The notes beneath the pieces are model-generated. The model did no database searches and was not told where the DNA came from. It was given only the letters and a program-made list of their open reading frames with translations. From Hydrogenophaga sp. (GTDB lineage Bacteria > Pseudomonadota > Gammaproteobacteria > Burkholderiales > Burkholderiaceae_C), in assembly GCF_019264445.1 (NCBI RefSeq), contig NZ_JAHVAB010000047.1, positions 1 through 64,000 on the forward strand: DNA of 64,000 bases. The letters run 5' to 3'. The translations under genes and the position numbers were made by a program. The number at the start of each line of letters is the position of its first letter. Positions within the stretch are counted from its first letter, which is position 1. Shown here piece by piece: positions 1-8,751 of the stretch.

Positions 1-33
1 CCTCGGGGGTGGGCGGTTCGGGCGGTGGGGGTC

Positions 34-897
34 TCAGGCGTATTCGGGGCCGGCCACGGCTTGCACGATGGCGGTGTGCGCAGGCGCCAGGGCATGGCCG
101 GCATGGCGCACCATGCGCGCAAAGGGGCGCTCGGGCGTGAAGCCGGCGGCCTGCAGGCGCGCTTCCATGCGGGGGCGGCCTTGCGGCACGTCGATCACCA
201 GGGCCTCGGGCCTTGCCGCCGCGATGGCGTCGAGCAGGGCCGCGCCGTCGGCTTCGTCGTGCGCGTGCATCGGGCCGATCTGGGTGGCGGTACGCCCGGG
301 GCGCAGCAGCGCGGTGGCATCGCCCAGGCGCAGGCACATCGCGCCCTCGCGCGCGGCCAGGCCGCGCAGCAAGGCCGCGCGTTCAAAGCCCAGGGCCTGC
401 GCGTCCAGGCGCAGCAGATGGTCGACGCCATTGGCCATGGGGAGTGCACCCCCGGTGACGGCCTCTTGCCTCGCGCGGCGCCACCGTGTGAAACGCCATT
501 GCGGCTCGAAGCCGAACTTTGCATACAGCGCCTCGCCTTGCGGGGTGGCATCCAGCATGGGCACGCGGTGGTCGGCCAGCACTTGAGCCAGGCAGCTGGC
601 AAACACGGCGCGGCCCAGGCCACAGCCTCGTTGCGCAGGGCTCACCAGGATCATGCTGATCCACGACACCGGCGGACCCGGCGCGGTGGGCGCGCCCATG
701 GGCAACACCGCACCGCTGGCGGTGATGGCACAACCCGCGTCGCGCACGGCATGCACCGTGCCGAGCTGGAAGAACTGCGCCCAGTCGGCCGGGAGCTGGT
801 TCCAGTGACTGTGCACCACCAGCTGCTGCAGCTGCGCCTGCACCTCGGGTGTGAGGGCTGGCACGCGCTGCACGGCGATGGCTTCAGTATTTGCCAT
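34..897 (-). CDS. GNAT-family N-acetyltransferase
   Basis: Predicted cytosolic acyl-CoA-dependent N-acetyltransferase of 287 residues; the acceptor is unknown. The acetyl-CoA loop is visible as RGCGLG at about residues 90-95, after a hydrophobic strand ISMILVSP. The second half (about 140-287) resembles a second GNAT-like lobe, so the protein is about twice the size of a minimal GNAT domain. The ATG is preceded by a GAGAAG-like ribosome site that lies inside the end of the upstream epimerase gene, which it overlaps by 14 bases, implying translational coupling. It is the last gene of the permease-epimerase operon inside the window. Family call is firm, substrate is not. Confidence 0.8.
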   Translation of the reverse strand: MANTEAIAVQRVPALTPEVQAQLQQLVVHSHWNQLPADWAQFFQLGTVHAVRDAGCAITASGAVLPMGAPTAPGPPVSWISMILVSPAQRGCGLGRAVFASCLAQVLADHRVPMLDATPQGEALYAKFGFEPQWRFTRWRRARQEAVTGGALPMANGVDHLLRLDAQALGFERAALLRGLAAREGAMCLRLGDATALLRPGRTATQIGPMHAHDEADGAALLDAIAAARPEALVIDVPQGRPRMEARLQAAGFTPERPFARMVRHAGHALAPAHTAIVQAVAGPEYA

Positions 898-1954
898 CCC
901 GCTTCTCGAACTTGGTGGGCTTGCCCAGCATGCGCTGCTCGTGGGCGACCCATTCGGCCACCCAGCCCATCATCTGCTTGAGCGCAATGCGCGGGTAGCC
1001 GAACAGGCGCTCGGCCTCGCCGGTGTTCATCAGCCAGGCGGTGGGCGCTTCTTCACCCGTGATTTCCACCGGCTTGCCGAAGCGGCGCGCAAACTCCTGC
1101 GCCAGCCAGCGGATGGAGGTGGTTTCCGGGCCGCTCACGTTCAGCGGCGAGGTGGGCACCGTGGCGGCCGCGAGGCAGCGCAGTGCCTGCGCGTTGGCAT
1201 CGCCCTGCCAGATCACGTTGACGTGGCCCATGGTCACGTCCACCGGCTCGCCGCGCCAGACCTTGGAGGCCACGTCGGCCAGCACGCCGTAGCGCATGTC
1301 GATGGCGTAGCTCAGGCGGAACAGGCGCCCCGGGGTCTGGTGCAGTTGTGAAAAGTGTTCGAACAGGCGCTCGCGGCCCACGCAGGACTGCGCGTATTCG
1401 CCCGGCGGGTCGGGCGGCAGGTCTTCAGCGGCGCCCTGGCCGTTCACCGGCACAAAGGGGTACACGCAGGCGGTGGAGAAGGCCACGATGCGCGAGCGGC
1501 TGAAGGTCTCGGCCACCATGGCGGGCACGAGCGCATTCATCGCCCAGGTGAGCGGCAGGTTGCCGTCGCCACCGAACTTGCGGCCGGCCATGAAGATGAT
1601 GTTGGGCGCCTGCGGCAAGGCTTGCAGCGCCTGGCGGTCGAGGAGGTCGCAGGCCAGGGTTTCGATGCCGTGGGCGTTGAGGCTTTCCTTCAGGCCGGGC
1701 TCGCTGAAGCGGGCCACGGCGATCACGCGGCGGTCTCGCGCCATCGCGTTGCGTGCCAGGCGCGCCAGCGTCGGGCCCATCTTGCCGCCCACGCCGAGGA
1801 TCATCAGATCGCCCTCGGTGCGCGCCATGTCGCGCACGAGGTCTTGCGAGGGCACGGCCAGAAAGTCGTCCAGCGCCTCTTCCGTGGGGAAACGTTCGGG
1901 GAGCGGCAGGTCTTCGAGGAAGGGTCCGTTCAGGGTGTCGTGTGGGGTGGTCAT
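884..1954 (-). CDS. NAD-dependent epimerase/dehydratase family protein (atypical active site)
   Basis: A 356-residue extended short-chain dehydrogenase-type protein. The Rossmann nucleotide loop is LGVGGKMG at about 53-60, and the catalytic Ser/Thr region AFSTACVYPF is present. The usual YxxxK pair is changed: the aligned stretch reads YAQSC, so the catalytic lysine appears to be cysteine. A 50-residue extension precedes the Rossmann fold. The ATG overlaps the stop codon of the permease gene (ATGA), and the next gene overlaps its 3' end, so the three genes form a tight operon. It may be an enzyme with altered chemistry or a nucleotide-binding sensor; substrate unknown. Confidence 0.8.
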   Translation of the reverse strand: MTTPHDTLNGPFLEDLPLPERFPTEEALDDFLAVPSQDLVRDMARTEGDLMILGVGGKMGPTLARLARNAMARDRRVIAVARFSEPGLKESLNAHGIETLACDLLDRQALQALPQAPNIIFMAGRKFGGDGNLPLTWAMNALVPAMVAETFSRSRIVAFSTACVYPFVPVNGQGAAEDLPPDPPGEYAQSCVGRERLFEHFSQLHQTPGRLFRLSYAIDMRYGVLADVASKVWRGEPVDVTMGHVNVIWQGDANAQALRCLAAATVPTSPLNVSGPETTSIRWLAQEFARRFGKPVEITGEEAPTAWLMNTGEAERLFGYPRIALKQMMGWVAEWVAHEQRMLGKPTKFEKRDGKY

Positions 1955-2769
1955 TGCAGTCTCGCGTCCTGGGTGATGAAGAGCCGTTCCAGCAACAGAA
2001 CGAGCCCGTAGAGAAGAACGCCCAGTGCCGTGATGAGCAGCACGGCCATGAAGACCGCGGGCGTGTCCAGCGAGGCCTGCACCTGGATCATCAGGTAGCC
2101 CAGGCCCTTGTCGGAGGCGATGAACTCGCCCACCACGGCACCGGCCACCGCCAGCACGGTGGCGACCTTCATGCCGGAGAACAGGTAAGGCAGGGAGCCC
2201 GGCAGCTGGATGTAGCGAAAGAGTTGCCAGCGCGAGCCGTTGAGTGCCTTCACGAGGTCCAGCAGGTCAGGCTCGGTTTCGTTCAGGCCCCGGATCGTGG
2301 TGAGCAGGATGGGGAAGAAGCACAGGCTGAACGTGATGAGGATGTTCGGCCCGATGCCGTAGCTGAACCACACGATGATCAACGGACCCATGGCGACCTT
2401 GGGCACCATGTTCAGCGTGACCAGCACCGGGAACAGCAGCAGCGTGAGCCGCTTGCTCGTCACGAACAGCAGTGCGCCCAGCACGCCCGCCACCAGGCCC
2501 AGCAGGTAACCGCCAAACACCTCCATGGCCGTCACCAGCGTGTTGGAGAACCACGCGTGGCTGGGGTTGTCCAGGGTGGCAAGAATGGCCGACGGCGCGG
2601 GCAGCACGAAGCTGCGGACCTCGAAGACGCGCACCACCACTTCCCACAGCACCACCAACGCGATGTGGACACCTGCGATGGTGGCCCAGCGGTGCCAGAC
2701 AGGGGTATCTCCCGTGCCCTGCACGGGCCTTGCAGCCGGCGCCGTGGCGGCGGCAGGTGGAACGCTCAT
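1951..2769 (-). CDS. ABC transporter permease (SsuC/TauC/ThiX-like)
   Basis: Inner-membrane permease of the BPD transport family that works with NMT1/THI5 or SsuA-like binding proteins. It has about six membrane segments and an EAA-type loop (DLVKALNGSRWQLFRYIQLP) for ATPase docking. The ORF is open to 2811, but the ATG at 2769 has AAGGAG at the right distance and is preferred; the longer form starts with a polar, non-conserved tail. The palindromic operator at 2850-2867 lies about 80 bases upstream. No ATPase gene adjoins it in the window; one could lie beyond the left edge. The likely partner is the binding protein at 5184-6173. Confidence 0.88.
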   Translation of the reverse strand: MSVPPAAATAPAARPVQGTGDTPVWHRWATIAGVHIALVVLWEVVVRVFEVRSFVLPAPSAILATLDNPSHAWFSNTLVTAMEVFGGYLLGLVAGVLGALLFVTSKRLTLLLFPVLVTLNMVPKVAMGPLIIVWFSYGIGPNILITFSLCFFPILLTTIRGLNETEPDLLDLVKALNGSRWQLFRYIQLPGSLPYLFSGMKVATVLAVAGAVVGEFIASDKGLGYLMIQVQASLDTPAVFMAVLLITALGVLLYGLVLLLERLFITQDARLQ

Positions 2770-2849
2770 TTGCAGAACTCCTTCGCATGGGTGCCTGTGC
2801 CACGTTGGCAAGCACCTTGCGGCGAATCATAGGGAGCGGGTGATTCGCT

Positions 2850-2867
2850 GTCAACTATTTAGTTGAC
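2850..2867. promoter_or_regulatory. Palindromic operator, likely for the TetR regulator at 4269-5009
   Basis: GTCAACTATTTAGTTGAC is a perfect 8+8 inverted repeat around TT. Its core TCAAC-N6-GTTGA recurs at 5131-5148 with identical spacing in the tetR/binding-protein divergent gap. It sits in the leader of the permease operon. Binding by this TetR is inferred from the matching sites. Confidence 0.65.
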
Positions 2868-2882
2868 AAGAGTTTCCTTGGG

Positions 2883-4253
2883 TCAGCACTCGATCACGTT
2901 GACGGCCAGTCCACCGCGTGAGGTTTCCTTGTATTGGGTCTTCATGTCGGCGCCGGTCTGTGCCATGGTCTTGATGACCTTGTCGAGCGACACGTAGTGC
3001 TTGCCGTCGCCGCGCAAGGCCATGCGTGCCGCGTGCACCGCCTTCACCGCGCCCATGGCGTTGCGTTCGATGCAGGGCACCTGCACGCGGCCCCCCACCG
3101 GGTCGCAGGTGAGGCCGAGGTTGTGTTCCATGCCGATCTCGGCGGCGTTTTCCACCTGCAGTGGCGTGCCACCCATGACTTCGGCCAGCGCACCCGCCGC
3201 CATGGAACAGGCCACGCCCACTTCGCCCTGGCAGCCCACTTCGGCGCCCGAGATGGAAGCGTTTTCCTTGTAGAGGATGGCGATGGCGGCGGCCGTGAGC
3301 AGGAAGCGCTCCACACCTTCGGCATTGGCGCCGTTCACGAAGCGCGTGTAGTAGTGCAGCACCGCCGGCACAATGCCGGCCGCGCCATTGGTGGGCGCGG
3401 TGACGACGCGGCCACCGGCTGCGTTTTCCTCGTTCACCGCCAGCGCGTACAGGCTTACCCAGTCCAGCACCACCAGCGGGTCGAGCAGGCCGGCCTGCGG
3501 GTTCGCATGGAGATCGCGGGCCAGCTGCGGCGCACGGCGGCGGATGTTCAACGCACCGGGCAGCACCCCTTCGCGTGAGCAGCCCGATTGCACGCAGGCC
3601 TGCATCACCCCCCACAGGTTCGCGAGCGCCGCCGACGTCTGGTCGGCCGGGCGGTAGACCGCTTCGTTGGCGCGCATCAGCGCGCTGATCGACAGCCCCG
3701 TTTCGCGGCAGCGCGCCAACAGCTCATCACCCGTGCGAAAGACATGGGGCACATCGACAGCGGATGCGGCGCCTGGTCCCTGGCTTTGCGCGTCAACCAC
3801 AAAGCCACCGCCCACCGAGAAGTATTCGCGCGCGTCGATGGTTTCGCCATCCGCATTGCAGGCTTCGAAGCGCATGCCATTGGGATGCCCTGGCAAGGGC
3901 TTGCGGAAGTACAGCAGGTGGTCGGGCTCGCTGAAGCGCACCGGCACCTGGCCCGCGAGGTTCAGGCTGCGCGTGGCGCGGATCTGCGCGATGCGGGCTT
4001 CCATGGCGGGCACGTCCACCGTTTCGGGCTGTGCGCCTTCCAGGCCCGCCAACACCGCGCCGCTGCTGCCGTGCCCCTTGCCGGTGGCGCCGAGCGAGCC
4101 GTGCAGTGCCACGCGCACGCTCGCCACCGAAGGCAGCAAGCCCCGCCGGGCCAGACCATCGACAAACCGGGCGGCCGCGCGCATGGGCCCCACGGTGTGC
4201 GAGCTCGACGGGCCGATGCCGATCTTGAAGATGTCGAGCACACTCAGTGTCAT
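2883..4253 (-). CDS. sdaA: L-serine ammonia-lyase (single-chain, iron-sulfur)
   Basis: Deaminates L-serine to pyruvate and ammonia in the cytosol with a [4Fe-4S] cluster. The 456-residue length and the opening [19 protein letters not shown] match the single-chain bacterial SdaA/SdaB type. Three conserved cysteines that ligate the cluster in this family are visible in GVACSM, LTCDPV and VPCIER near the C-terminus. The ATG has GGAGCAGGCC upstream, and only 15 bases separate it from the tetR stop, so it is probably co-transcribed with the regulator. That pairing is unusual, because serine dehydratase is not an obvious member of an uptake regulon. Confidence 0.95.
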   Translation of the reverse strand: MTLSVLDIFKIGIGPSSSHTVGPMRAAARFVDGLARRGLLPSVASVRVALHGSLGATGKGHGSSGAVLAGLEGAQPETVDVPAMEARIAQIRATRSLNLAGQVPVRFSEPDHLLYFRKPLPGHPNGMRFEACNADGETIDAREYFSVGGGFVVDAQSQGPGAASAVDVPHVFRTGDELLARCRETGLSISALMRANEAVYRPADQTSAALANLWGVMQACVQSGCSREGVLPGALNIRRRAPQLARDLHANPQAGLLDPLVVLDWVSLYALAVNEENAAGGRVVTAPTNGAAGIVPAVLHYYTRFVNGANAEGVERFLLTAAAIAILYKENASISGAEVGCQGEVGVACSMAAGALAEVMGGTPLQVENAAEIGMEHNLGLTCDPVGGRVQVPCIERNAMGAVKAVHAARMALRGDGKHYVSLDKVIKTMAQTGADMKTQYKETSRGGLAVNVIEC

Positions 4254-4268
4254 GGCCTGCTCCGTGGT

Positions 4269-5009
4269 TCAGTCGGTGCCCGGGCGCAGGGCATTGAGCG
4301 TGAACTCGATGACGTGCTTGCGGCGCTGTGCATGTGCCGCGCGGCTGCTGAGCTTCTTTGCAAAGATGACCGACAGCGTGTGGTTGTTGGAGAAGAAGAA
4401 GTACGACAGACCCGCCACCGAGATGTAGAGGTTGATGGCGTCGTAGTCGTCGCGAAACACCTTTTCGGTCACACCGCGCGCGAGCGTGGCCTCGAGCATT
4501 TCGACCAGCGGCAGGTGCATCTGCTGCAGCGACGCCGACTCGCGGATGTGCTGGCCCGCGTTGCGGTTTTCATCTGCCAGCAGGGAGATGAATTCGGGGT
4601 GCTCACTCAGGTAGTCGAACGAAAAGCCCACCAGAGCGGCCATGGCCTCCGCAGGGGCCATGTCGGCCAGGGACAAGGCGCGCTCCTTCTCGCGCAGCTG
4701 GGCATAAACAGCTTCAAGCGCGTCGCGGTAGAGGCCTTCCTTGTTGCCGAAGTAGTGGTAGACCAGCTGCTTGTTCACACCGGCCGAGGCGGCGATGAGG
4801 TCGACGCGCGCGCCGGCAAATCCGTTGCGTGCGAACTCTTCGACGGCGGCCACCAGCAACGCTTCGCGGGTGGCCGCGGCGTCGCGCAGCGGCAGGTTGG
4901 CGCGCGCCCGGGCGGCGCGGGCGGGGGCCTGTGTGGCCTTTGCAGCGGGGGCGCGCGCCGCCTTTTTGGCGGGGCTTCGGGCTGGGGTCTTTCGCGCGGC
5001 GGTGGTCAT
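4269..5009 (-). CDS. TetR/AcrR-family transcriptional regulator with basic N-terminal tail
   Basis: A 246-residue one-component regulator. The helix-turn-helix falls at about residues 45-95 (ATREALLVAAVEEFARNGFA, then ASAGVNKQLVYHYFGNKEGL), followed by a ligand-binding all-helical domain. The first 40 residues are an Ala/Lys/Arg/Pro-rich tail like histone H1 or AlgP tails, unusual for TetR proteins and possibly adding non-specific DNA contact. It is divergent from the NMT1-like binding protein and precedes sdaA. Palindromes with equal arm spacing occur upstream of itself and of the permease operon, pointing to autoregulation and transport control. Overall it looks RutR-like, but the ligand cannot be read from sequence. 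Confidence 0.88.
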   Translation of the reverse strand: MTTAARKTPARSPAKKAARAPAAKATQAPARAARARANLPLRDAAATREALLVAAVEEFARNGFAGARVDLIAASAGVNKQLVYHYFGNKEGLYRDALEAVYAQLREKERALSLADMAPAEAMAALVGFSFDYLSEHPEFISLLADENRNAGQHIRESASLQQMHLPLVEMLEATLARGVTEKVFRDDYDAINLYISVAGLSYFFFSNNHTLSVIFAKKLSSRAAHAQRRKHVIEFTLNALRPGTD

Positions 5010-5130
5010 GAGAGGTTTCCCGTCGTTGTCCTGCGGGTCACTCTACCCGACACGGTGGTGCGGCCTGGCCGCAGGCACCGTGCGTCGCGCGCGGCGCGAC
5101 GGAGTGACTTTTTCAAACGTCCAGTTGATT

Positions 5131-5148
5131 ATCAACAAAAAAGTTGAT
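5131..5148. promoter_or_regulatory. Second TCAAC-N6-GTTGA operator in the tetR / binding-protein gap
   Basis: ATCAACAAAAAAGTTGAT is a perfect inverted repeat with the same arms and six-base spacing as the site at 2850-2867. A second, overlapping dyad (GTTGATTATCAAC, 5124-5136) shares its left arm, so two TetR dimers could bind side by side. The site lies 36 bases before the binding-protein ATG and about 120 bases upstream of tetR. Confidence 0.65.
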
Positions 5149-5183
5149 ACCGTACACATCTCTTCAACCAACCCTGGGTCATC

Positions 5184-6173
5184 ATGAAAAAACTCATCGC
5201 CGCAGCGAGCACCGCCCTCTTGTCCCTGGCAGCAGCGTCCGCCTCTGCGGCCGACGTGACGCTCATGCTGAACTGGACGCCCACGGCCGATCACGCACCG
5301 CTGTACTACGCCAAGTCGCAAGGTTGGTTCAAGAAAGAAGGGATCGACCTTTCCATCGAGTCGGGTCGGGGTTCGGCCGCCACTGCCCAGCGCGTGGGCT
5401 CGGGTGGTTCGCAGATGGGCATTGCCGATTTGCCCACGGCCATGCAGGCGCGCGGCAAGGGCGCCGACCTCACCGCCGTGATGGTGATCTACGCCAACAC
5501 GCCGCAAGGCTTCTACTGGCTCAAGTCGTCCGGCATCAATGGCCCGAAGGATTTCGTAGGCCGCAAGATCGGCAACCCGCCCGGCGATGCCGCGCGCCTG
5601 ATGTGGCCGGCCTTTGCCAAGAACGCCGGGATCGACGCCGGATCTGTGAACTTCGTGAACCTCAGCCCGCAAGCCAAGGTGGCCGCACTGAAGGCCAAGT
5701 CGGTGGACATCATCTCGGACTTCTACAACGAGCACGACCTCAAGGTGCGCGAGTTTGGCAACGACCTGGGCTTTGCGCCGTGGCGTTCGGTGGGCCTGAA
5801 CGTGTACGGCAATTCGATCGTGGTGAACCGCGCGTTCCTCGACAAGAACAAGGACCTCGTGGCCAAGTTCGTGGCGGTCACGCAGCGCGCCTACGACGCC
5901 TGCGTGAAGTCCTTCGACCCTTGCCTGCAAGCCCTGATGGCGGACGTCAGCGGCCTGAGCGCCGACAACCAGCGCGACCAGTGGGGGCGCATCAAGATGC
6001 TGATGCGCGACGACACCACGACCAAGGTGGCGCTCGGCGCATTTGACGCTGGCCGCGTGAAGGCCGACTACGAACTGGTGGGCTCGCTCATCGGCATCGA
6101 CAAGGCGTTCGACCCCGCCACCATGTTCACCAACGATTTCCTGGACTCTAAGGTGCGCATGACGGGGCAGTGA
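5184..6173 (+). CDS. ABC transporter substrate-binding protein, NMT1/THI5-like
   Basis: Periplasmic receptor of 329 residues with a cleavable signal peptide (MKKLIAAASTALLSLAAASASA). The start of the mature protein, DVTLMLNWTPTADHAPLYYAKSQG, is typical of NMT1/THI5 family receptors for pyrimidine-like or other heterocyclic compounds. It is transcribed away from tetR with a shared operator between them. The likely permease is at 1951-2769, on the other side of tetR-sdaA. The ligand class is inferred from the family only; aromatic acids or sulfonates are alternatives. Confidence 0.88.
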   Translation: MKKLIAAASTALLSLAAASASAADVTLMLNWTPTADHAPLYYAKSQGWFKKEGIDLSIESGRGSAATAQRVGSGGSQMGIADLPTAMQARGKGADLTAVMVIYANTPQGFYWLKSSGINGPKDFVGRKIGNPPGDAARLMWPAFAKNAGIDAGSVNFVNLSPQAKVAALKAKSVDIISDFYNEHDLKVREFGNDLGFAPWRSVGLNVYGNSIVVNRAFLDKNKDLVAKFVAVTQRAYDACVKSFDPCLQALMADVSGLSADNQRDQWGRIKMLMRDDTTTKVALGAFDAGRVKADYELVGSLIGIDKAFDPATMFTNDFLDSKVRMTGQ

Positions 6174-6202
6174 TGGCATGCAGCGGGCCACCTAGCCCGC
6201 GA

Positions 6203-7681
6203 TCAGGCTCTCAAGCCTGAGGCTTCAGCCGCAAAACGCCCCGCGCGGCGGCCCGACACGAATGCCCAGGCCAGGTGGTGGCCGTGGCCCTTGAGCAGCA
6301 AACCGCCCTGGCCGGTGGAGCCGGCAGCATAGAGGCCTGGCAACACCTGGTCGTTGGCACCCAGCACGCGGTGCTGGGTGTCCACCATCAGGCCGCCCTC
6401 GCTGTGCACGAACACCGATCGCACGGGGCCCATGGCCACAAAGGGCCCCGCGCCCAGGGCGCGCACGCCACCTTGCGCGGCGCTGTGCACCAAGGCTGTA
6501 GCGTCCATGCCCAGACGTTGCGCCAGCGCCTCCAGCGTGGGCGCTTCAGTGAAGACGTCGGGCCGGTTGCGGCGGTAGTCGGGCACATAGGCATACGCGA
6601 CACCCGGCGCGGTGGACACGAAGTCCGGCCATTGCGAAAAGCGCTGCGCGAGGGCAGCGTCGATCACGATGTAACCCACCTTGCCGGGCTGGTCGGGCAG
6701 GCGCCATGCCGGGCGGTCGCGTTCGTCGCCAAAGCGCTCGCCGCGCCGATTCACCAGCACCGCGCCCGCATCAAACAGCGTGGTGGAGGGCGCCAGCGCC
6801 GTGGTGAGGAATTTCATCATCAGCGGACGCAGGATGAAGGGCGGCACGTGGTCGATCGCCCACTCCATGGTGACGGCGAGCCAGCGCCACGGCGGCAGGC
6901 GGCGCATGAAGTTTTCGGTGGCTGGCGCAATGAAACGGATCTCGGGCCCGAGGGCCAGGTCACCGTTGACGATGCGTGCGCCCAGCGCTTCGCCCATGCG
7001 CTGGCCGTCACCGGTGGCGCTGACGTTCACGCCTTCCACCTTCGCCTCCTGTTCGCCCATGAAGCGCGCCTTGAATTCCGGGCCATTGGTGAAGTCACCG
7101 GCGGCCAGCACCACCCCGCCGCGGGCCAGATAGCGCGCAGGCTCGCCAGCACCCTCGCGGCTGGCGCGCACGCCCACCACGCGATCGCCCTCTTGCAGCA
7201 GCGCGTTCACGCGCAGCCCGGTGCGAATGTCCACCCCGGCGCGCCTCGCGCGCCGCAGCAGGTGGTAGATGAAGGACCGTGAGTTGGGGAGCACGTTGTG
7301 CATGCGCGGTTGGCGGTGCGGCGGTTCGGGCATGGGGCCCATGAAGCGCACGCCCGAATCGAGCAGCCACTGAAAGGTGCCGGGGATCTCGTCGCACAAC
7401 ACGCGGCGTAGGCCATGGTTGTCGCGATCGGCGAGCTCGCCGGCAAAGCCGGGCATGTCGGCCCAGTGGTCGGCCGGCGTGTCCTGGATGCCGCGCCTGC
7501 GCTGGTGCGGGGTGCCACTGGAACTCACCGAGCCGATCGACCAGGACGTGGAGCCTCCGGGCTGGGGGTTCTTCTCCAGCAGCACCACGCGCCGCCCGCT
7601 TTCGGCCGCCTCGATGGCCGCCGCCAGGCCCGCGCCACCGCCACCCACCACCACCACGTCGAAAGTTTCTTCCTGCAGCAT
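6203..7681 (-). CDS. FAD-dependent dehydrogenase, fumarate reductase/KstD-like flavoprotein
   Basis: A 492-residue FAD_binding_2 family flavoprotein. The dinucleotide-binding GGGGAGLAAA motif is at the N-terminus, a GGST loop follows at about residue 40, and the C-terminus carries the family's GLYAAGSTGQGG FAD contact. Such proteins reduce or dehydrogenate carbon-carbon bonds of dicarboxylates or ketones. No signal peptide is seen, so it is probably cytosolic. GTG (7693), ATG (7687) and ATG (7681) are all in frame; the last is preferred because GAGG lies six bases before it. It is the last gene of the large minus-strand cluster, 62 bases after a Bug receptor. The gap to the convergent binding-protein gene has a GCGGGC/GCCCGC hairpin without a T-run. 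Confidence 0.82.
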   Translation of the reverse strand: MLQEETFDVVVVGGGGAGLAAAIEAAESGRRVVLLEKNPQPGGSTSWSIGSVSSSGTPHQRRRGIQDTPADHWADMPGFAGELADRDNHGLRRVLCDEIPGTFQWLLDSGVRFMGPMPEPPHRQPRMHNVLPNSRSFIYHLLRRARRAGVDIRTGLRVNALLQEGDRVVGVRASREGAGEPARYLARGGVVLAAGDFTNGPEFKARFMGEQEAKVEGVNVSATGDGQRMGEALGARIVNGDLALGPEIRFIAPATENFMRRLPPWRWLAVTMEWAIDHVPPFILRPLMMKFLTTALAPSTTLFDAGAVLVNRRGERFGDERDRPAWRLPDQPGKVGYIVIDAALAQRFSQWPDFVSTAPGVAYAYVPDYRRNRPDVFTEAPTLEALAQRLGMDATALVHSAAQGGVRALGAGPFVAMGPVRSVFVHSEGGLMVDTQHRVLGANDQVLPGLYAAGSTGQGGLLLKGHGHHLAWAFVSGRRAGRFAAEASGLRA

Positions 7682-7743
7682 CCACATCCTCACTGACCAC
7701 CGTCACACGGTCCGGGACTGCTCAAGGTACCCGGGGTCTTCCA

Positions 7744-8718
7744 TCAATCCACCTTGATGTTGGCCGTGGTGATCACGGCGTTCCACTTGGTGGTTTCCAT
7801 CTGGTTGCGCTTGAGTGCGTCGGCCGGCGTGCCGCCGAGCGCCACCACGCCCTGCGCGTGCCAACGTTCGACCAGATCAGGCGCCTTCAGCACGGCATTG
7901 ATCTCGGCATTGAGCTTGTTGACGACGGCAGCGGGCACGCCGGCGGGTGCGGAGATGGTGTACCAGGGCACCGACGCGTAACCCGGCACGCCCGCCTCGG
8001 CCACGGTGGGCACGTCGGGCAGGCTCGGGTCGCGCTGTGTGCCGGTAACGGCGATCGCACGCACCTTGCCGCTCTTGAGGTGCGGGTGGGCGGTGCCCAG
8101 GCTCTCGAAAAGCAACTGGATCTGCCCGCCCAGCAGATCGGCCATGGCCGGTGCGCCCCCGCGGTAGGGCACGTGCACGTAGTCCACCTTGGTCATGTAG
8201 CGAAACAGCTCGGCGGCCATGTGCATGGCCGAACCGTTGCCGGCAGAGCCGTAGCTCAACTGGCCTGGCTTGCTTTGCGCCAGTGCCAGCAGCTCTTTCA
8301 CGGAGTTCGCGGGCACGCTCTGGTTGACCAGCAGCACGCTCGGGCTTTCCGCCACCAGGATCACGGGTTGCAGGTCTTTGGCGGGGTCGTAGCGCAGGTT
8401 GTTGTAGAGCTTCACGGCGCCGTTGTGCGCGATGGTGGCAAGCACCAGCGTGTAGCCATCGGGCGCTCCTTTTGCCACCTGCTCGGCACCGGTGTGACCC
8501 CCGGTACCAGGCTTGTTTTCGATCACCACCGGTTGCCCCAGGCGCGGCGCCAGGCGCTCGCCCACCATGCGCGCGAGCATGTCGGCCGGCCCGCCCGCGG
8601 CATATGGCACCACCAGCTTGATGGGCCGCGAAGGGTACGTATCTTGCGCGAGCACGGGCAGGGCCAGTGCGCCCAAGCCCAGGGCGAGCACTGTTCGATG
8701 GAAAGTTCTTTTGAGCAT
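7744..8718 (-). CDS. Bug-family tripartite tricarboxylate transporter substrate-binding receptor
   Basis: Periplasmic receptor of 324 residues with a signal peptide ending around LPVLAQ. The mature start DTYPSRPIKLVVPYAAGGPAD and the later VIENKPGTGGHTGAEQVAK are hallmarks of the Bug/TctC family, which binds carboxylates. No TctA or TctB membrane gene is present in the window, so this is an orphan receptor. It follows a second Bug gene by 33 bases and precedes the flavoprotein gene. The two adjacent Bugs are clearly divergent in sequence and presumably bind different but related compounds, or one acts as a sensor. Confidence 0.9.
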   Translation of the reverse strand: MLKRTFHRTVLALGLGALALPVLAQDTYPSRPIKLVVPYAAGGPADMLARMVGERLAPRLGQPVVIENKPGTGGHTGAEQVAKGAPDGYTLVLATIAHNGAVKLYNNLRYDPAKDLQPVILVAESPSVLLVNQSVPANSVKELLALAQSKPGQLSYGSAGNGSAMHMAAELFRYMTKVDYVHVPYRGGAPAMADLLGGQIQLLFESLGTAHPHLKSGKVRAIAVTGTQRDPSLPDVPTVAEAGVPGYASVPWYTISAPAGVPAAVVNKLNAEINAVLKAPDLVERWHAQGVVALGGTPADALKRNQMETTKWNAVITTANIKVD

Positions 8719-8751
8719 GTCGCTTGTCTCCGGTTCTAAGGGGTGAAGGGC

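Noticed and set aside
6183-6219. Hairpins between the convergent NMT1 receptor and flavoprotein genes
   Set aside because: Good stems but no T-run on either strand, so a rho-independent terminator is not supported.
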